Assembly: GCA_021732975.1 (NCBI GenBank) | Contig: JAKFWC010000017.1 | Span: 1 to 64,000 of the forward strand | Origin: Planctomycetaceae bacterium | GTDB lineage: Bacteria > Planctomycetota > Planctomycetia > Planctomycetales > Planctomycetaceae | Direction of reading: 5' to 3' | Length of the DNA: 64,000 nucleotides | Notes under the pieces: model-generated | The model's input: only the letters and a program-made list of their open reading frames with translations | Told to the model about the DNA's origin: nothing | The model's database searches: none | Shown: piece by piece, positions 18,893-28,578 of the stretch | Layout of the letters: each line of letters begins with the position of its first letter | Numbering within the stretch: the first letter of the stretch is position 1 | Made by a program: the position numbers and the translations under genes

Positions 18893-20784
18893 CAGGTCGC
18901 GCCTGGATGGGCGATGACGGGCAACGTCGACAATCGGTTCGTCAGTTGCAGTTCGACCACCGGTGGCGGCGGTGGCGGTGCTTCCCGCGTCAGCACAGAA
19001 TCGACGATGTAATACAGCAGCTCCCGCAAGGCCACCGGCTCTGTTTCATCGGCGAGCGATTCTGCCCGTGCCCGACATTTCTCGACGAGCGCTTCCGCCT
19101 TCGCGAAGATACCCAGTTCAGTGTACCAGTGGCGAATGGCGGCGATTCGCGATCCGTTGACGAGCGAGACATCATTCCACATCGCGGTGAGCGCGATCCG
19201 CTGTTCGGGTGTCGCGGCTTCAAACGCCATCGCCAGCAGCAAAGTCGGCTTGAACGTTTCCGCATCGCGACCGGCGGTCAGCTTGTTCGACGCGCCTTCT
19301 TCCCAGTCCTGCAGATCGTTGAGGATCTGAAAACCCACGCCAAGGTGACGGCTGAACTGCGGGATCATCGTGTCATACGCTTCCGACGGTCCCGCCATGC
19401 GGATTCCGGCGTAGAGGGCCGCTTCAAACGCCGGCGACGTTTTCAACGCGTAGATTTTCATCGCTTCCAGCGGAGTCAGCGCGGTGACGTGCGGGCCGTT
19501 CCAACGGAGTTCGGCCCCCTGCCCTTCGCACAACTTCATGTGCGCGACGGCCAGGCGATCGGCGATGTCCGCGACCGCGGCGGGGTCAAGTTCCTTCCGC
19601 GTTTGTGTGATGAGTCGATAGCCGAGTCCGATGAGATGATCGCCGATATTGATGGCGTTCCCGGTGTCGTACTTGCGGTGGAGCGTTTGTTGGCCGTAGC
19701 GATAGCCGTCGTCGTCCTGGATGTCGTCATGGACCAGCGAGGCTTTGTGGAAGGCTTCCATCGCTGCGGCAATGCGACGGACCGACAGTGGATAGTCAGG
19801 CGCGTCGGCGAGCAGTTGCGGTGGTTGGTTAGGATCGCGGGTCAATGCTTCATACGCCGCGAGCGTGACGAATGGCCGTAAGCGTTTTCCGCCGCGGACA
19901 AGCCATTCCCGAGCGACTGTTTCGGTGAACAGCAGCGGTGACATCGGGTCGGCCGTGTTCCGCACTTCGCGCATGGGCGGTACGACTTCATCGAACTGCT
20001 CATCAAAAATGCGGTTCGCGGCCCGCATCAGCGGGATGTAGCCGGACGTTTCGGCGACATCGAGCGGTTCGTATTTGTCGAGGCAATCCCACACCCACGC
20101 TTCATCGAGCGTGGTGTTCTTGCAGTCGCCGGAATGCAGCGGTACGGCGTACGACGGCACACCCGCGAGCAAGACCTTGTCGATCGCCTTTTCGAGAACA
20201 TTCAGGCACGCGACGCCGAGAATGCCGTCAATGTGACCCGACACGATGATCTTCAGGACCACCGGCGAACCTTCCGCAACGAGGACTTTGTACCCAAGTT
20301 GTTCGGCTCGCACTTTGTAATCGGCGATTGAACAGGCCCCGCAGCGTTCGCAATCGAGACCGAATTCATCGTATTCCGCGGGGCAGCCATCAGCGTGCTT
20401 CAAACAGTGCGGCAGCAGCAGCATGCGGCGATTGAACGGCAACGCCAGGAACTGCCGCTTCCAGAAAAAGTTGCCGACCATCACCATCGCGAACCCAAGA
20501 TAGCCCTCGGGTTTGCCCATTTGTTCGAGCAGCTTGCGGCCGTGTGTTTCCAGGACGGAACGCGTGAACGGCCGGCTTTTGTCGAGCGACTGGGCGTATC
20601 GTTCCGCCGCGGTCTTGATCTCTTCGCGCTCGGCCAACGTCGGCGGCACGAGTTTGAGGTGCGATGTACTGCGCCGCTTGGCCCCTTCCGCACCGTTGGT
20701 CGGCGGGAGTGCCGCAGTCGGTTCTTCACCGCCCGTGTGAGCGGTATCGGATTCCATCGGCAAGGTCGCAGTCGATGCAGTCAT
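18892..20784 (-). CDS. DUF116-polyprenyl synthase fusion
   Basis: 630-aa two-part protein. Residues about 95-245 match DUF116: [15 protein letters not shown], then [14 protein letters not shown], giving a Cys-rich, probably Fe-S-binding domain, and [12 protein letters not shown]. Residues about 285-590 are a trans-polyprenyl diphosphate synthase with the first Asp-rich motif DDIQD (353-357), [10 protein letters not shown], and a second motif NDLQD (489-493) in which Asn replaces the first Asp. It should elongate allylic diphosphates with IPP; product chain length cannot be read safely. Fusion of DUF116 to a prenyl synthase is unusual and suggests redox coupling or a scaffold to the ferredoxin encoded two genes upstream. 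Start ATG at 20784 overlaps the cyclase stop by 4 bp; the 40-aa leader is low complexity. Confidence 0.88.
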   Translation of the reverse strand: MTASTATLPMESDTAHTGGEEPTAALPPTNGAEGAKRRSTSHLKLVPPTLAEREEIKTAAERYAQSLDKSRPFTRSVLETHGRKLLEQMGKPEGYLGFAMVMVGNFFWKRQFLALPFNRRMLLLPHCLKHADGCPAEYDEFGLDCERCGACSIADYKVRAEQLGYKVLVAEGSPVVLKIIVSGHIDGILGVACLNVLEKAIDKVLLAGVPSYAVPLHSGDCKNTTLDEAWVWDCLDKYEPLDVAETSGYIPLMRAANRIFDEQFDEVVPPMREVRNTADPMSPLLFTETVAREWLVRGGKRLRPFVTLAAYEALTRDPNQPPQLLADAPDYPLSVRRIAAAMEAFHKASLVHDDIQDDDGYRYGQQTLHRKYDTGNAINIGDHLIGLGYRLITQTRKELDPAAVADIADRLAVAHMKLCEGQGAELRWNGPHVTALTPLEAMKIYALKTSPAFEAALYAGIRMAGPSEAYDTMIPQFSRHLGVGFQILNDLQDWEEGASNKLTAGRDAETFKPTLLLAMAFEAATPEQRIALTAMWNDVSLVNGSRIAAIRHWYTELGIFAKAEALVEKCRARAESLADETEPVALRELLYYIVDSVLTREAPPPPPPVVELQLTNRLSTLPVIAHPGAT

Positions 20785-22652
20785 CTCGCACTCTCACAAG
20801 GTATGGCTGCCGGAGTTGCGGACGAATCTGCAACGGAACGGGCAAGCTCTTCATCGTTGTTCGGCATCCGCTCGCAGCAAGCCAGCGCGTGTCGCAATGC
20901 GGAGACCGTGAATGTTAACGGATAGAGACGTTCAAAGTACCACAACTTGGCAAAGTAGAATCCAATGGGTGACGGTTCCGCAATCGAACCACTGTTCACG
21001 CGGTCAATCAGCCATTGCAATCCGCGGCTCCGGATGCTCTCGAAGCGGTCATCCTCAACACACAGTGCTTCCACCGCCAATGCCGTTTCTTCGACGCTGG
21101 AGGACACGCCGCGTTGTCCACCCCAACCGCCATCGTCGTTTTGCTGGCTTGCTAACCAGCGCAGTCCGCGCTGAGCTTCGATGTCGCTCAACCGGTCGAG
21201 GTCGCGAAACGCCATCAGTACGCGGGCCGTGCCGTAGAGCGGGTTTTCTTCGTTCGCGACATGTTGATTGCCAAACCACAGTGGCAACCAGCTTCCATCA
21301 GGGCGTTGACGCCGAGCGAGGTAACGCATCCCGTTTGTGATCGCGCGCTCGATACGGGCTCGTTGAGCGGGGGGGGCAGCCGTGTCGTCTGCTAACAGTG
21401 ATCGCCAGGCATGCATCGCCCGCAGGCAATGAGCCGTGATATCGGCGGAGCTGCGATCAAACGGCAGCGTGCCCCAACCGCGGCAGAACGTCGGCCATCC
21501 GCCGTCGCGGTTTTGCAGGTCGAGCAACCAGTCGATGCCACGCGACACGGCTTGATGGCAACGGTTGGTCAAGCCATCGAGGCGGCACAATTTCAGCAAT
21601 GCGAGAATGGCCCCGGGGGTATCATCGGCATCGGGAACACCGCCAGACAGATCGGTCCACGCCCAACCGCCGGGTGCGGCCTGCGTGTAGGGATGGACGA
21701 CGAGATTCTGTTGACCAAGCAACCATTCGGCGAGGGCTCGCCGCTTCGGTTCCGGCAGAGTGTCCGCGTCGAGTCCGTTGACCGACAGCGTGGTGACCCA
21801 CGTGGCGAGATTTGTGTCGATGGGCCAACTGCCATCGTTGCGAATGGAGTCGAGCAGGAACAGCACCCCGCGATGGACGACGGGATGGTCAATATGGCCC
21901 ATCGCAATGAGGCTCATCGTGACGAAACTCGTCAGTGGCGTCGCTTCGAGGAAACCGCCGCTGGTGGGCTGGATCGTCGTCAGCTTAGCCAGTGTGGGGG
22001 CCACGGCCATGTTACGGATCGCGCGCATCAACGGATTGCGCGATGGAGCAAAGTCGTGCCGGACTTGGCCGATGGCGATCAGTGCCGGCAGAGCATAGCT
22101 GACCACCGGCAGGCTGACGAATTTATAGAACGAGTGAGGCAACCAGGCCAGTTCAAACGGCAGCGGCGAGACTTCACGCCAGTCGACCAATCCTGCGAGG
22201 GCACATTGCGTGAGAATCGGAGCGGAAAACGTGCGGTCGGTTCCGTACCGGGCATGCACCGCCGCGACACCACCCTGACGGTCAATGTATCCGACTGCGG
22301 CGTCGATCGTGTCACTAAAACGCTGTGCTTCGCCGCTCAGGACAAACGCCGCGCGGGCCAGCATCGTTGTGGAGATGTTGCTGACACTGAGAATGGTATC
22401 GCCCCACCCGCCGTCGGAATTTTGCTTCGTTGCCAGCCAGGCGAGACCGCGCTCGATCAATGGTCGGACTTCCGACGCGCGAGCGGGTGCTTTCGTCGCC
22501 AAGAGGGAAAGTGTGGCGATCGCGGTCGCGGTCGAGAGGGCTGATGCCGAGAGTTCACCTACCCAATTCCCCGCCGGTGTGGCTTCGGCGAGCAAAGCCG
22601 AGGCCGCACGCTCGTAGGCATCACGGAGTTCATGGGGAGACAGCGGCGTCAC
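20781..22652 (-). CDS. shc: Squalene-hopene-type class II triterpene cyclase
   Basis: 623 aa, the usual length of squalene-hopene cyclases. The protonating DXDD motif is present as PDADDT (Asp341, Asp343, Asp344). QW repeats are seen at [48 protein letters not shown] and [16 protein letters not shown]. The N-terminal segment [14 protein letters not shown] and PPL-like [15 protein letters not shown] are typical. It probably cyclises a linear polyprene such as squalene, or a prenyl product of the neighbouring synthase. The frame opens at a GTG (22652); no better start is seen. It sits mid-operon and overlaps the DUF116-prenyl synthase by 4 bp. No squalene synthase (hpnCDE) is in the window, so the substrate is unproven. 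Confidence 0.88.
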   Translation of the reverse strand: MTPLSPHELRDAYERAASALLAEATPAGNWVGELSASALSTATAIATLSLLATKAPARASEVRPLIERGLAWLATKQNSDGGWGDTILSVSNISTTMLARAAFVLSGEAQRFSDTIDAAVGYIDRQGGVAAVHARYGTDRTFSAPILTQCALAGLVDWREVSPLPFELAWLPHSFYKFVSLPVVSYALPALIAIGQVRHDFAPSRNPLMRAIRNMAVAPTLAKLTTIQPTSGGFLEATPLTSFVTMSLIAMGHIDHPVVHRGVLFLLDSIRNDGSWPIDTNLATWVTTLSVNGLDADTLPEPKRRALAEWLLGQQNLVVHPYTQAAPGGWAWTDLSGGVPDADDTPGAILALLKLCRLDGLTNRCHQAVSRGIDWLLDLQNRDGGWPTFCRGWGTLPFDRSSADITAHCLRAMHAWRSLLADDTAAPPAQRARIERAITNGMRYLARRQRPDGSWLPLWFGNQHVANEENPLYGTARVLMAFRDLDRLSDIEAQRGLRWLASQQNDDGGWGGQRGVSSSVEETALAVEALCVEDDRFESIRSRGLQWLIDRVNSGSIAEPSPIGFYFAKLWYFERLYPLTFTVSALRHALACCERMPNNDEELARSVADSSATPAAIPCESAR

Positions 22653-22688
22653 GGTATTCGGTTCTCAAGTATGAGCGTGTGCAGTTCG

Positions 22689-23720
22689 TTAGAAGTCGAG
22701 GGAATCGAGACCGTCCATGAGGTCGTCGAGGGCATCACGCGGTTGTGCAGGCTTTTCGGTTTGTCGTTTCGGAATGCCGACTTGCATCCCTACGGCTTCG
22801 CGACCATCGGCGACGAGTTCAACGTCTCGTTCCTGAGCGGCTATTTCCAACGCGGACGGCGCACCGAAGAGCTTCGACAAATCGATCTTGAAATCCCCCA
22901 CAGCGGATGTTGCCGCTCCCGCAATAGCTGGCGTTTTATGCTCGGGGAAGATAATCGCGTTGGCGGGACAGACGCGGCTGCACGCCGGGCAACCGCGCTT
23001 GCAGTTGTCCTGCTCTTCGACCAGGATGCGATCCATCCCGTCGACGCCGTAGACACCGAACAGGCAGAAATCGAGGCACTCCATGCAGTTGGTGCAGCGG
23101 CTGTAATCGATCACCGGATACCAGCGGCGGCGGGCTTCGGTCTCGGCAATCACCGGGACCGTGGTGCCATTCGTGGCAACAAACGGCGATGTGATCGCCA
23201 ACGCGGGAGCTGGTTTCGGCGCGGCGAAGCCATTCGTCAAACCCAATGAACCTAACGACACCAGCGGCACGGTCGCTTCGTTCGCGATTCGCTCGATTTC
23301 CCGAATGTAGACCGCGGCCTCGGTGTGTTGGCGGAGATCAAGGACGTAAATCTTGCGGTTCGGCACATTCACCGAACCAATGCCCTGCGGGGATTCACCC
23401 ACGGCCTCTTCGCTGTCATCGTCATCTTCATCACTCTTCAGCAGCGAAACGCCTTCGTGGCCGCGGATATCGTTGCGATCGAGAACCCAACGCGTGGCGC
23501 GGGGATACAACCAGCTACAGACGACAATATCACCAGAGATGGAACGCAACCACAGCATGCCGTGGTGATCTTCGGGCAAATCGTAGAGATGCGGAATCAA
23601 TGAGACTTCGGCGGTACCGGACAGAATCAACTGCGTGGCAATCTCTTCCTCGAGTTGCCGCTTGTTCGGATTCTTGCCGGGGGCCTGGGAGACCACGACG
23701 GTAATTTTACGGGCGGCCAT
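22689..23720 (-). CDS. Dicluster 4Fe-4S ferredoxin-like protein with N-terminal domain
   Basis: 343 aa. The C-terminal half has two Cys clusters: Cys209, 212, 215, 219 ([11 protein letters not shown]) and Cys240, 244, 247, 251 ([13 protein letters not shown]). They are consistent with two [4Fe-4S] centres, though the second has CX3CX2CX3C spacing. The N-terminal 190 residues form an uncharacterised alpha/beta domain with a DEDDDDSEE acidic linker near 97-106 and [14 protein letters not shown] near 66. It is likely an electron carrier or an Fe-S scaffold for the pathway encoded around it. Start at the ATG 23720. It lies 30 bp after the GcvH-like gene and 37 bp before the cyclase. Confidence 0.8.
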   Translation of the reverse strand: MAARKITVVVSQAPGKNPNKRQLEEEIATQLILSGTAEVSLIPHLYDLPEDHHGMLWLRSISGDIVVCSWLYPRATRWVLDRNDIRGHEGVSLLKSDEDDDDSEEAVGESPQGIGSVNVPNRKIYVLDLRQHTEAAVYIREIERIANEATVPLVSLGSLGLTNGFAAPKPAPALAITSPFVATNGTTVPVIAETEARRRWYPVIDYSRCTNCMECLDFCLFGVYGVDGMDRILVEEQDNCKRGCPACSRVCPANAIIFPEHKTPAIAGAATSAVGDFKIDLSKLFGAPSALEIAAQERDVELVADGREAVGMQVGIPKRQTEKPAQPRDALDDLMDGLDSLDF

Positions 23721-23750
23721 GTCGTTCTTGTCTCTCGATCGCGAGGGAAT

Positions 23751-24206
23751 CTACTCGTTGTATTGGCTTTTCAGCAGCCGCTGCGTCACTTCCCACGTGG
23801 CTTCCAGGTGGGCGAAGTATTCTTGTGGCGACATCAGCGGGGCTTCGGTCTCAAAGTGGTACAGCCAGCCGGCGTCGTAGTTGTCGACGTTGACCAGCGA
23901 CGGGTCGCTCATCAGCGCAGCATTGAAGTCGCGAACGTGACCTTCACAAGGGGCGTACAACGTGGAAACGGCTTTGGAACTTTCGATCTGTCCAATTTCC
24001 TGCTTGTGCTTCACCACGGTGTTGGGATCGATCGACCAGTCCAGGAAGTAAACGTCTTGCAACAATCGCACGGCGTAAGCGGTGAAACCAACGCGAAAGC
24101 CCGCATCGGTTCGCGAGAGCCACAGGTGCGAACGGCTATACTGACGATCCACGGGGAAGCGTGCTTCGTACTTTCCCATCATGAAAACCAGATCATCATC
24201 GGCCAT
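23751..24206 (-). CDS. Glycine-cleavage H-like lipoyl protein
   Basis: 151-aa protein related to GcvH. It has the HLWL segment, VGFTAYAVRLLQDVYFLDW, and the lipoyl-lysine motif IESSKAVSTLYAP (Lys78), followed by CEGHVRDFN and the LVNVDNYDAGWLYHF segment. No gcvT or gcvP is nearby, and the C-terminal 20 residues extend beyond a usual GcvH. It is therefore likely a stand-alone lipoyl carrier that shuttles a methylamine-like or redox group for the pathway, or a lipoyl-relay scaffold. Start chosen at Met 24206 just before GKYEARF; an upstream ATG at 24251 is open but has poor signals. Ribosome binding sites are weak for either. Confidence 0.75.
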   Translation of the reverse strand: MADDDLVFMMGKYEARFPVDRQYSRSHLWLSRTDAGFRVGFTAYAVRLLQDVYFLDWSIDPNTVVKHKQEIGQIESSKAVSTLYAPCEGHVRDFNAALMSDPSLVNVDNYDAGWLYHFETEAPLMSPQEYFAHLEATWEVTQRLLKSQYNE

Positions 24207-24260
24207 GCAGCGGGACTTTTCCACAATGCGGGATGTTAAGGCGGGACCCAAGGCAGGAGA

Positions 24261-24704
24261 TTAAGCTGTCTTATCGTCGGCTGCGGACGACCCATCGTCA
24301 AGCGCTCGCAGGGGAAGTCGCACTTGGGGGGGAACCGTCGGTGAATCGGACGGAATCGTCCGCAATAACAGTTCCCATTCGGTGACACATGCATCCATCG
24401 AGATGACCGCCTGCCGAAAGTTGGTGTGATCGGAGGCGAGCGGGGCATCCACACGAAATTGCTTTGCCGCTTCTCGCAATGATCCGATCTTCTTGCGCAG
24501 TTGACGAAAGTACGCCGGCGGATCTTCGACGCGCGATTCCAGCGACCGCGACACGTCGAACACCACGCGGGCCACCTGCATCAATTCCGTAAACTCTTCC
24601 GCCTCGGGGCTGTGTTTGACAAAGGTGCGGACCATCCAGGCATGGGCAAAAATGGTCTGGCAGCGTTGTACAGCTTCGATGGGTGTCAGATGTTCCGCTG
24701 TCAT
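24261..24704 (-). CDS. Conserved-looking hypothetical helical protein
   Basis: 147-aa soluble, helix-rich protein with no family I recognise. The N-terminal half (TPIEAVQRCQTIFAHAWMVRTFVKH, EEFTELMQVARVVFDVSRSLE) predicts alternating amphipathic helices. An SLREAAKQF segment and an acidic C-terminus follow. The DegT stop overlaps its start by 4 bp (ATGA) and the GcvH-like gene follows at 55 bp, so it belongs to the operon and probably to the same pathway. It could be a small subunit or chaperone. No catalytic motif is seen. Confidence 0.65.
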   Translation of the reverse strand: MTAEHLTPIEAVQRCQTIFAHAWMVRTFVKHSPEAEEFTELMQVARVVFDVSRSLESRVEDPPAYFRQLRKKIGSLREAAKQFRVDAPLASDHTNFRQAVISMDACVTEWELLLRTIPSDSPTVPPQVRLPLRALDDGSSAADDKTA

Positions 24705-25909
24705 GACTTACTCTCCCAAGGACCGACGGTTGCACGGATGGACAGATTCGCGGTCCGCAAATGTTCGGCATGAACGTGGATTTTCCGCACCGCCATCACC
24801 ACTTCACGGATCGCACTGCTTCCTTCCAAGAGCACCGGATGATGCAACACCAGCCAATCGGAATCGGCTCGAGTCGCTTCGGAAAGTTCATCAGCTTGAC
24901 GAAAACGGCTGCGGGCATGAATCAGGTGGAGGCCCCGAAATCCGGGAAACAGCGCGATTCCTTCCGCCTGCATCGCGGCTGCGAACACGTCGCGTGAAAG
25001 CCCGCCGCAGGTTTCGGCGTGATAGCGAAAGCCGACTTTATAGAAGTCGGTTTCATTTGACCCGGCAACAACATGAATCGGCGTCAACACGGGAACATCT
25101 GCCAGTTGTTTGCAGAGGTCATCAGCGCGTCGTCGTCGTTCGGCACGACGGGAGTCAAGCTGTTCCAGTTGCGGTAACAAGACGGCGGCTTGCAATTCTG
25201 AAAGAGGATAAGCGTCGTTCCCGCGGAAGCTGTAACGCCGCAGGCGGGTAATCACATCCGCCCGATTGGTCAGCACTGCGCCGCCCCGGCCGGCAGTCAG
25301 GAGTTTGCTGCCACCGAAGCTGATGACGCCGACATCGCCCTGCATGCCCGCACGATGTAATCCCAGTTTGGCTCCGGGCATTTGGCACGCATCTTCAATG
25401 ATGGCGAGTCGGTGTTCATCCGCTAACTGGTGCAATGCCGACATATCCACGACACCTCCATGCAGATGCGTCGCAATGATCGCGCGTGTTTTCGGACCAA
25501 TCGCATGGGCAGCGCGTTGCGGGTTCATCTGACCGGTTTGTGGGTCGAGATCCACCAGCACCGGTGTCGCTCCGACCGTCAGCACATTGAGAAAATTTCC
25601 CTTGAAATCATATCCCGCGAGCAGAACCTCATCCCCTGCCGCGATGTTCAATCCTCGCAGTGCCAGTTCGATGCCGACCGTGCCACTGCTGCACAGCGCG
25701 ACATGGTCCGCTGCGTGGTATTCACCCAGTTGCTGACGAAGCCGTTGACAGTTTTCGCCATCATACTTCCCCCAGGTGCCCGACCGTGCGCACTGCTCCA
25801 GAGCCGCAGTAATAGCACCATCGGACCGCGGCCACGTGGGGGCACCCATTGGCCGAACTGCGGGGCCACCGAGAATCGCCGGGAGCGTGTCTTTATGGGA
25901 ACTCGTCAT
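24701..25909 (-). CDS. DegT/DnrJ/EryC1/StrS-family PLP aminotransferase
   Basis: 402-aa fold-type I PLP enzyme of the sugar-aminotransferase family. Visible features: LCSSGTVGIELALRGL (cofactor phosphate loop), IEDACQMPGAKLG with the Asp that contacts the pyridine N, and SFGGSKLLTAGRGG with the Schiff-base lysine (Lys202). Members aminate keto-sugars or act as dehydratases; here the substrate is unknown, and location in a terpene-like cluster suggests amination of a lipid head group or polyol. The start is uncertain: Met 25909 is chosen because upstream residues look non-conserved, but Met 25939 or 25966 cannot be excluded. First gene of the minus-strand operon. Confidence 0.82.
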   Translation of the reverse strand: MTSSHKDTLPAILGGPAVRPMGAPTWPRSDGAITAALEQCARSGTWGKYDGENCQRLRQQLGEYHAADHVALCSSGTVGIELALRGLNIAAGDEVLLAGYDFKGNFLNVLTVGATPVLVDLDPQTGQMNPQRAAHAIGPKTRAIIATHLHGGVVDMSALHQLADEHRLAIIEDACQMPGAKLGLHRAGMQGDVGVISFGGSKLLTAGRGGAVLTNRADVITRLRRYSFRGNDAYPLSELQAAVLLPQLEQLDSRRAERRRRADDLCKQLADVPVLTPIHVVAGSNETDFYKVGFRYHAETCGGLSRDVFAAAMQAEGIALFPGFRGLHLIHARSRFRQADELSEATRADSDWLVLHHPVLLEGSSAIREVVMAVRKIHVHAEHLRTANLSIRATVGPWESKS

Positions 25910-26059
25910 CGGAATCAGGGACCAGATTAAGGACGCCATCGGTCTTTTCACGACCTCTGTACACATTGCTGGGGAAGGTCGATTGCCACTTGCGCTCCGC
26001 GCGGTTTACGATGCCGGTTCATTCTGGAGTGATCGTCACCCTCGTCACAAGGCCACACG
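25910..26059. promoter_or_regulatory. Divergent promoter region of the terpenoid-like cluster
   Basis: 150 bp separate the DegT gene (minus) from the CobW gene (plus). Both transcription units must start here or within the DegT 5' end. I see no clear palindrome. The shared promoter region supports co-regulation of the two arms. AAGG nine bases before the CobW ATG is its probable ribosome binding site. Confidence 0.4.
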
Positions 26060-27172
26060 ATGTCGACTTCCGAGCGTACGATTCGGTTTATCATGATAGG
26101 GGGCTTCCTCGGAGCCGGCAAAACTACGACGCTGGCCCGACTGGCTCGCCATTACACCGACCGCGGTCTTTCGGTGGGGATCGTTACGAACGATCAAGCC
26201 GCGGATCTCGTCGATACGAATTCATTGAGAGCGCAAGGTTTTGAAGTCGGCGAGGTTGCGGGCGCCTGCTTCTGCTGTCGCTTTCAAGACCTCATCAGCA
26301 CCATACAGGGGCTCGATGCCGCGAAGGCTCCTGACATCATTCTCGCGGAACCGGTCGGCAGTTGCACCGATCTGGTGGCGACCGTCCTGCAACCGCTGAA
26401 GCAGTTGTACAATGCACAGTTTTCGATCGCCCCGTATACGGTGATCCTCAAGCCGAGCCAGGGTCGCCGCATCCTGCGAAACGAACCGGGCGGTGGTTTC
26501 TCACCGAAGGCGGCCTACATTTTCGAAAAACAACTCGAAGAGGCCGACCTGATTCTCATCAACCGCGTGGATGAACTGACACCAGCAGAAGTGCGCGAGC
26601 TGCAGGGCTTGCTCGACGAACGGCATCCCCAGACGCCGCGGTTGGCGATCTCTGCGAAAACCGGTGCCGGGTTCGAGGAACTCGTCGAGTTCCTCGATCA
26701 ACAAGGTGATTTCTGCCGTCGCGTCCTGGATATCGACTACGACGTATATGCAGAAGGTGAAGCCGAACTCGGTTGGCTCAACAGCAGTGTCCGTTTGCAT
26801 GCCGAACAACCGTTCGATTTGGACACGCTGTTGCTCGGAATCGTCAGCAAGATGCGGCAGTCGCTCACCGATGCGGGGTATGAAGCCGCACACCTAAAGA
26901 CGATCGGGCTGTGGGAAGGTTTCTTCGGCGTTGCGAATCTGGTCAGCACGACCGTGTCGGCCGAACTATCGCTGCCGTCCCGCTGTCGGGTGTCCGATTG
27001 TGATCTCGTGGTGAATGCGCGCGTAGCGTGTGATCCGCTGATTCTTGCCGATCATGTGCGGGCGGCACTCGTCGAGGTGTGTGCCGCCCAAGGCGTCACC
27101 GCGACGGAGCAGCAGACGCAGAAGTTCCGTCCCGGTCGACCGGTGCCGACGCACCGCCTGCAGCCTGTGTAA
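26060..27172 (+). CDS. CobW/G3E-family metal-chaperone GTPase
   Basis: 370 aa. Walker [12 protein letters not shown] (Lys21), metal-binding CXCC motif as CFCC at residues 70-73, a LAEPVGSC switch region, and base-recognition NRVDEL. The C-terminal half is divergent from COG0523 zinc chaperones. G3E GTPases insert Zn, Co or Ni into client proteins. The client is likely in this cluster: candidates are the prenyltransferase-repeat protein, the radical SAM or the DUF116 protein, but nothing in the sequence selects one. It reads divergently from the DegT operon and is followed after 54 bp by the radical SAM gene on the same strand. Confidence 0.85.
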   Translation: MSTSERTIRFIMIGGFLGAGKTTTLARLARHYTDRGLSVGIVTNDQAADLVDTNSLRAQGFEVGEVAGACFCCRFQDLISTIQGLDAAKAPDIILAEPVGSCTDLVATVLQPLKQLYNAQFSIAPYTVILKPSQGRRILRNEPGGGFSPKAAYIFEKQLEEADLILINRVDELTPAEVRELQGLLDERHPQTPRLAISAKTGAGFEELVEFLDQQGDFCRRVLDIDYDVYAEGEAELGWLNSSVRLHAEQPFDLDTLLLGIVSKMRQSLTDAGYEAAHLKTIGLWEGFFGVANLVSTTVSAELSLPSRCRVSDCDLVVNARVACDPLILADHVRAALVEVCAAQGVTATEQQTQKFRPGRPVPTHRLQPV

Positions 27173-27226
27173 TCACCGTACTGGTCTCTTGTTGATCCAT
27201 CGCGGTGTCGGTGGGGAGTGTGTCTC

Positions 27227-28441
27227 ATGTATCTCCGAATGGCGAAGCGGCTGCTGCTCGAAACGGATAAGCGTTTGCTATGGAAACTGGCCTACAACTT
27301 CGGCTTCAAGGGGGCGCTCTCGGTCCAACGATTTAAACGCCGGTTGAAAAAGAAGGGTGAATACTTCCCGCCGTTCCTGTACGTGTCCGTGATCAACAGT
27401 TGCAACCTGCGTTGCCAAGGATGCTGGGTTGATGTCTCCGCAAAACAGCAGACGATCAGCCTGGAATCGATGAATCGCCTGATCCGCGAGGCTCAAGCTG
27501 CGGGAAATTCCTTCTTTGGCATCGTCGGCGGCGAGCCGTTCATGCATCCGCAACTGCTGGAGATCTTCGCAGCGCATCCGAAGTGCTATTTCCAGGTCTT
27601 CACCAACGGCCACTTCATTACCGACGAAGTGGCGAAGGAATTACGTCGCCTCGGCAACGTGACGCCGCTCATCAGTGTCGAAGGGACCGAACTGATCAGC
27701 GATGAGCGCCGCGGCCGGACCAACGTCCTGTCCAAGACCATGCAGGGGGTTGAGAACTGCCTGAAGAACCGCTTGATCACCGGCGTCTGTACCAGCGTCT
27801 GTCAGACGAATCTCGAAGACTTCGTCAACGAAGCCTGGATTGATCGCTTGATCGACATGGGCGTGCTCTACACGTGGTTTCACGTCTACCGCCCGATGGG
27901 ACCGTTGCCGAACCCCGATTTGTGTCTGTCAAAAGATCAGCAACGGCGGATCCGGCAATTTGTCGTCGACATGCGCGCGAAGAAACCGATTGGAATCGTC
28001 GATGCGTACTTCGACGGTCAAGGCCAGGCGCTGTGTCCGGCCGCGGTCGGACTGACGCACCACATCAACCCGTGGGGCGGAATTGAACCGTGCCCGATCG
28101 TCCAGTTCGCGAAGGAATCGATTCACGATCCGCGACCGATCGATCAGGTCATTTCGCAATCCGCCTTCCTGCGGGATTTTCGAGAACTCGCCGCGAAATC
28201 GACGCGTGGCTGCATCGTGCTGGAACGTCCCGATCTGTTGCACGAACTGGTTGTATTGCACAGTGCGGATGACCAAACCGTCCGCAAATCGGCACATGCC
28301 GAATTGCAGGCGATGCAGAACCGCCCCTCACAATACTCGCCTGGTGAAGAAATCCCCGAGCGAAGTTGGGCCTACCGGATTGCCAAGAGTCTCTTCTTCC
28401 ACGATTTCGGCGCATATCAGAATCTGGGCCCAGTCCTTTGA
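27227..28441 (+). CDS. Radical SAM protein of the terpenoid-like cluster
   Basis: 404 aa. The radical SAM CX3CX2C motif is NSCNLRCQGCW with Cys59, Cys63 and Cys66, followed by GGEP (SAM amino-group contact) and a partial TIM barrel. Further cysteines (CTSVCQTN, ALCPAAVG, IEPCPIVQFA, STRGCIV) suggest a C-terminal auxiliary Fe-S region. The N-terminus LLLETDKRLLWKLAYNF...KGALSVQRFKRR is a basic amphipathic segment that may bind membrane. It is not HpnH by its flanking sequence. I start at ATG 27227, with GGGGAG about nine bases upstream; a GTG at 27218 also opens the frame. Reaction unknown: methylation, C-C bond formation or a rearrangement on the isoprenoid product is inferred from context only. 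Confidence 0.85.
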   Translation: MYLRMAKRLLLETDKRLLWKLAYNFGFKGALSVQRFKRRLKKKGEYFPPFLYVSVINSCNLRCQGCWVDVSAKQQTISLESMNRLIREAQAAGNSFFGIVGGEPFMHPQLLEIFAAHPKCYFQVFTNGHFITDEVAKELRRLGNVTPLISVEGTELISDERRGRTNVLSKTMQGVENCLKNRLITGVCTSVCQTNLEDFVNEAWIDRLIDMGVLYTWFHVYRPMGPLPNPDLCLSKDQQRRIRQFVVDMRAKKPIGIVDAYFDGQGQALCPAAVGLTHHINPWGGIEPCPIVQFAKESIHDPRPIDQVISQSAFLRDFRELAAKSTRGCIVLERPDLLHELVVLHSADDQTVRKSAHAELQAMQNRPSQYSPGEEIPERSWAYRIAKSLFFHDFGAYQNLGPVL

Positions 28442-28578
28442 GATTTACCGCTGAAGCTCGGGCCATGTGTTCGCCCTTTATGTTCTTGCTGGTTGATTCA
28501 CGAGTGATCTGGCATTCTTGAAACATTCATCGTCGATAATCGTACGAATTTCACAACTCCGCGGTAAGAAGCCATGAC

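Noticed and set aside
21411-22544. 377-codon plus-strand open frame opposite the cyclase gene
   Set aside because: The opposite strand encodes a clear squalene-hopene-type cyclase with QW and DADDT motifs; this frame is Arg/Gln-rich without domains.
27227-28441. Radical SAM protein considered as HpnH (adenosylhopane synthase)
   Set aside because: Flanking sequence and extra C-terminal cysteines differ from HpnH, although the cyclase context made it tempting.
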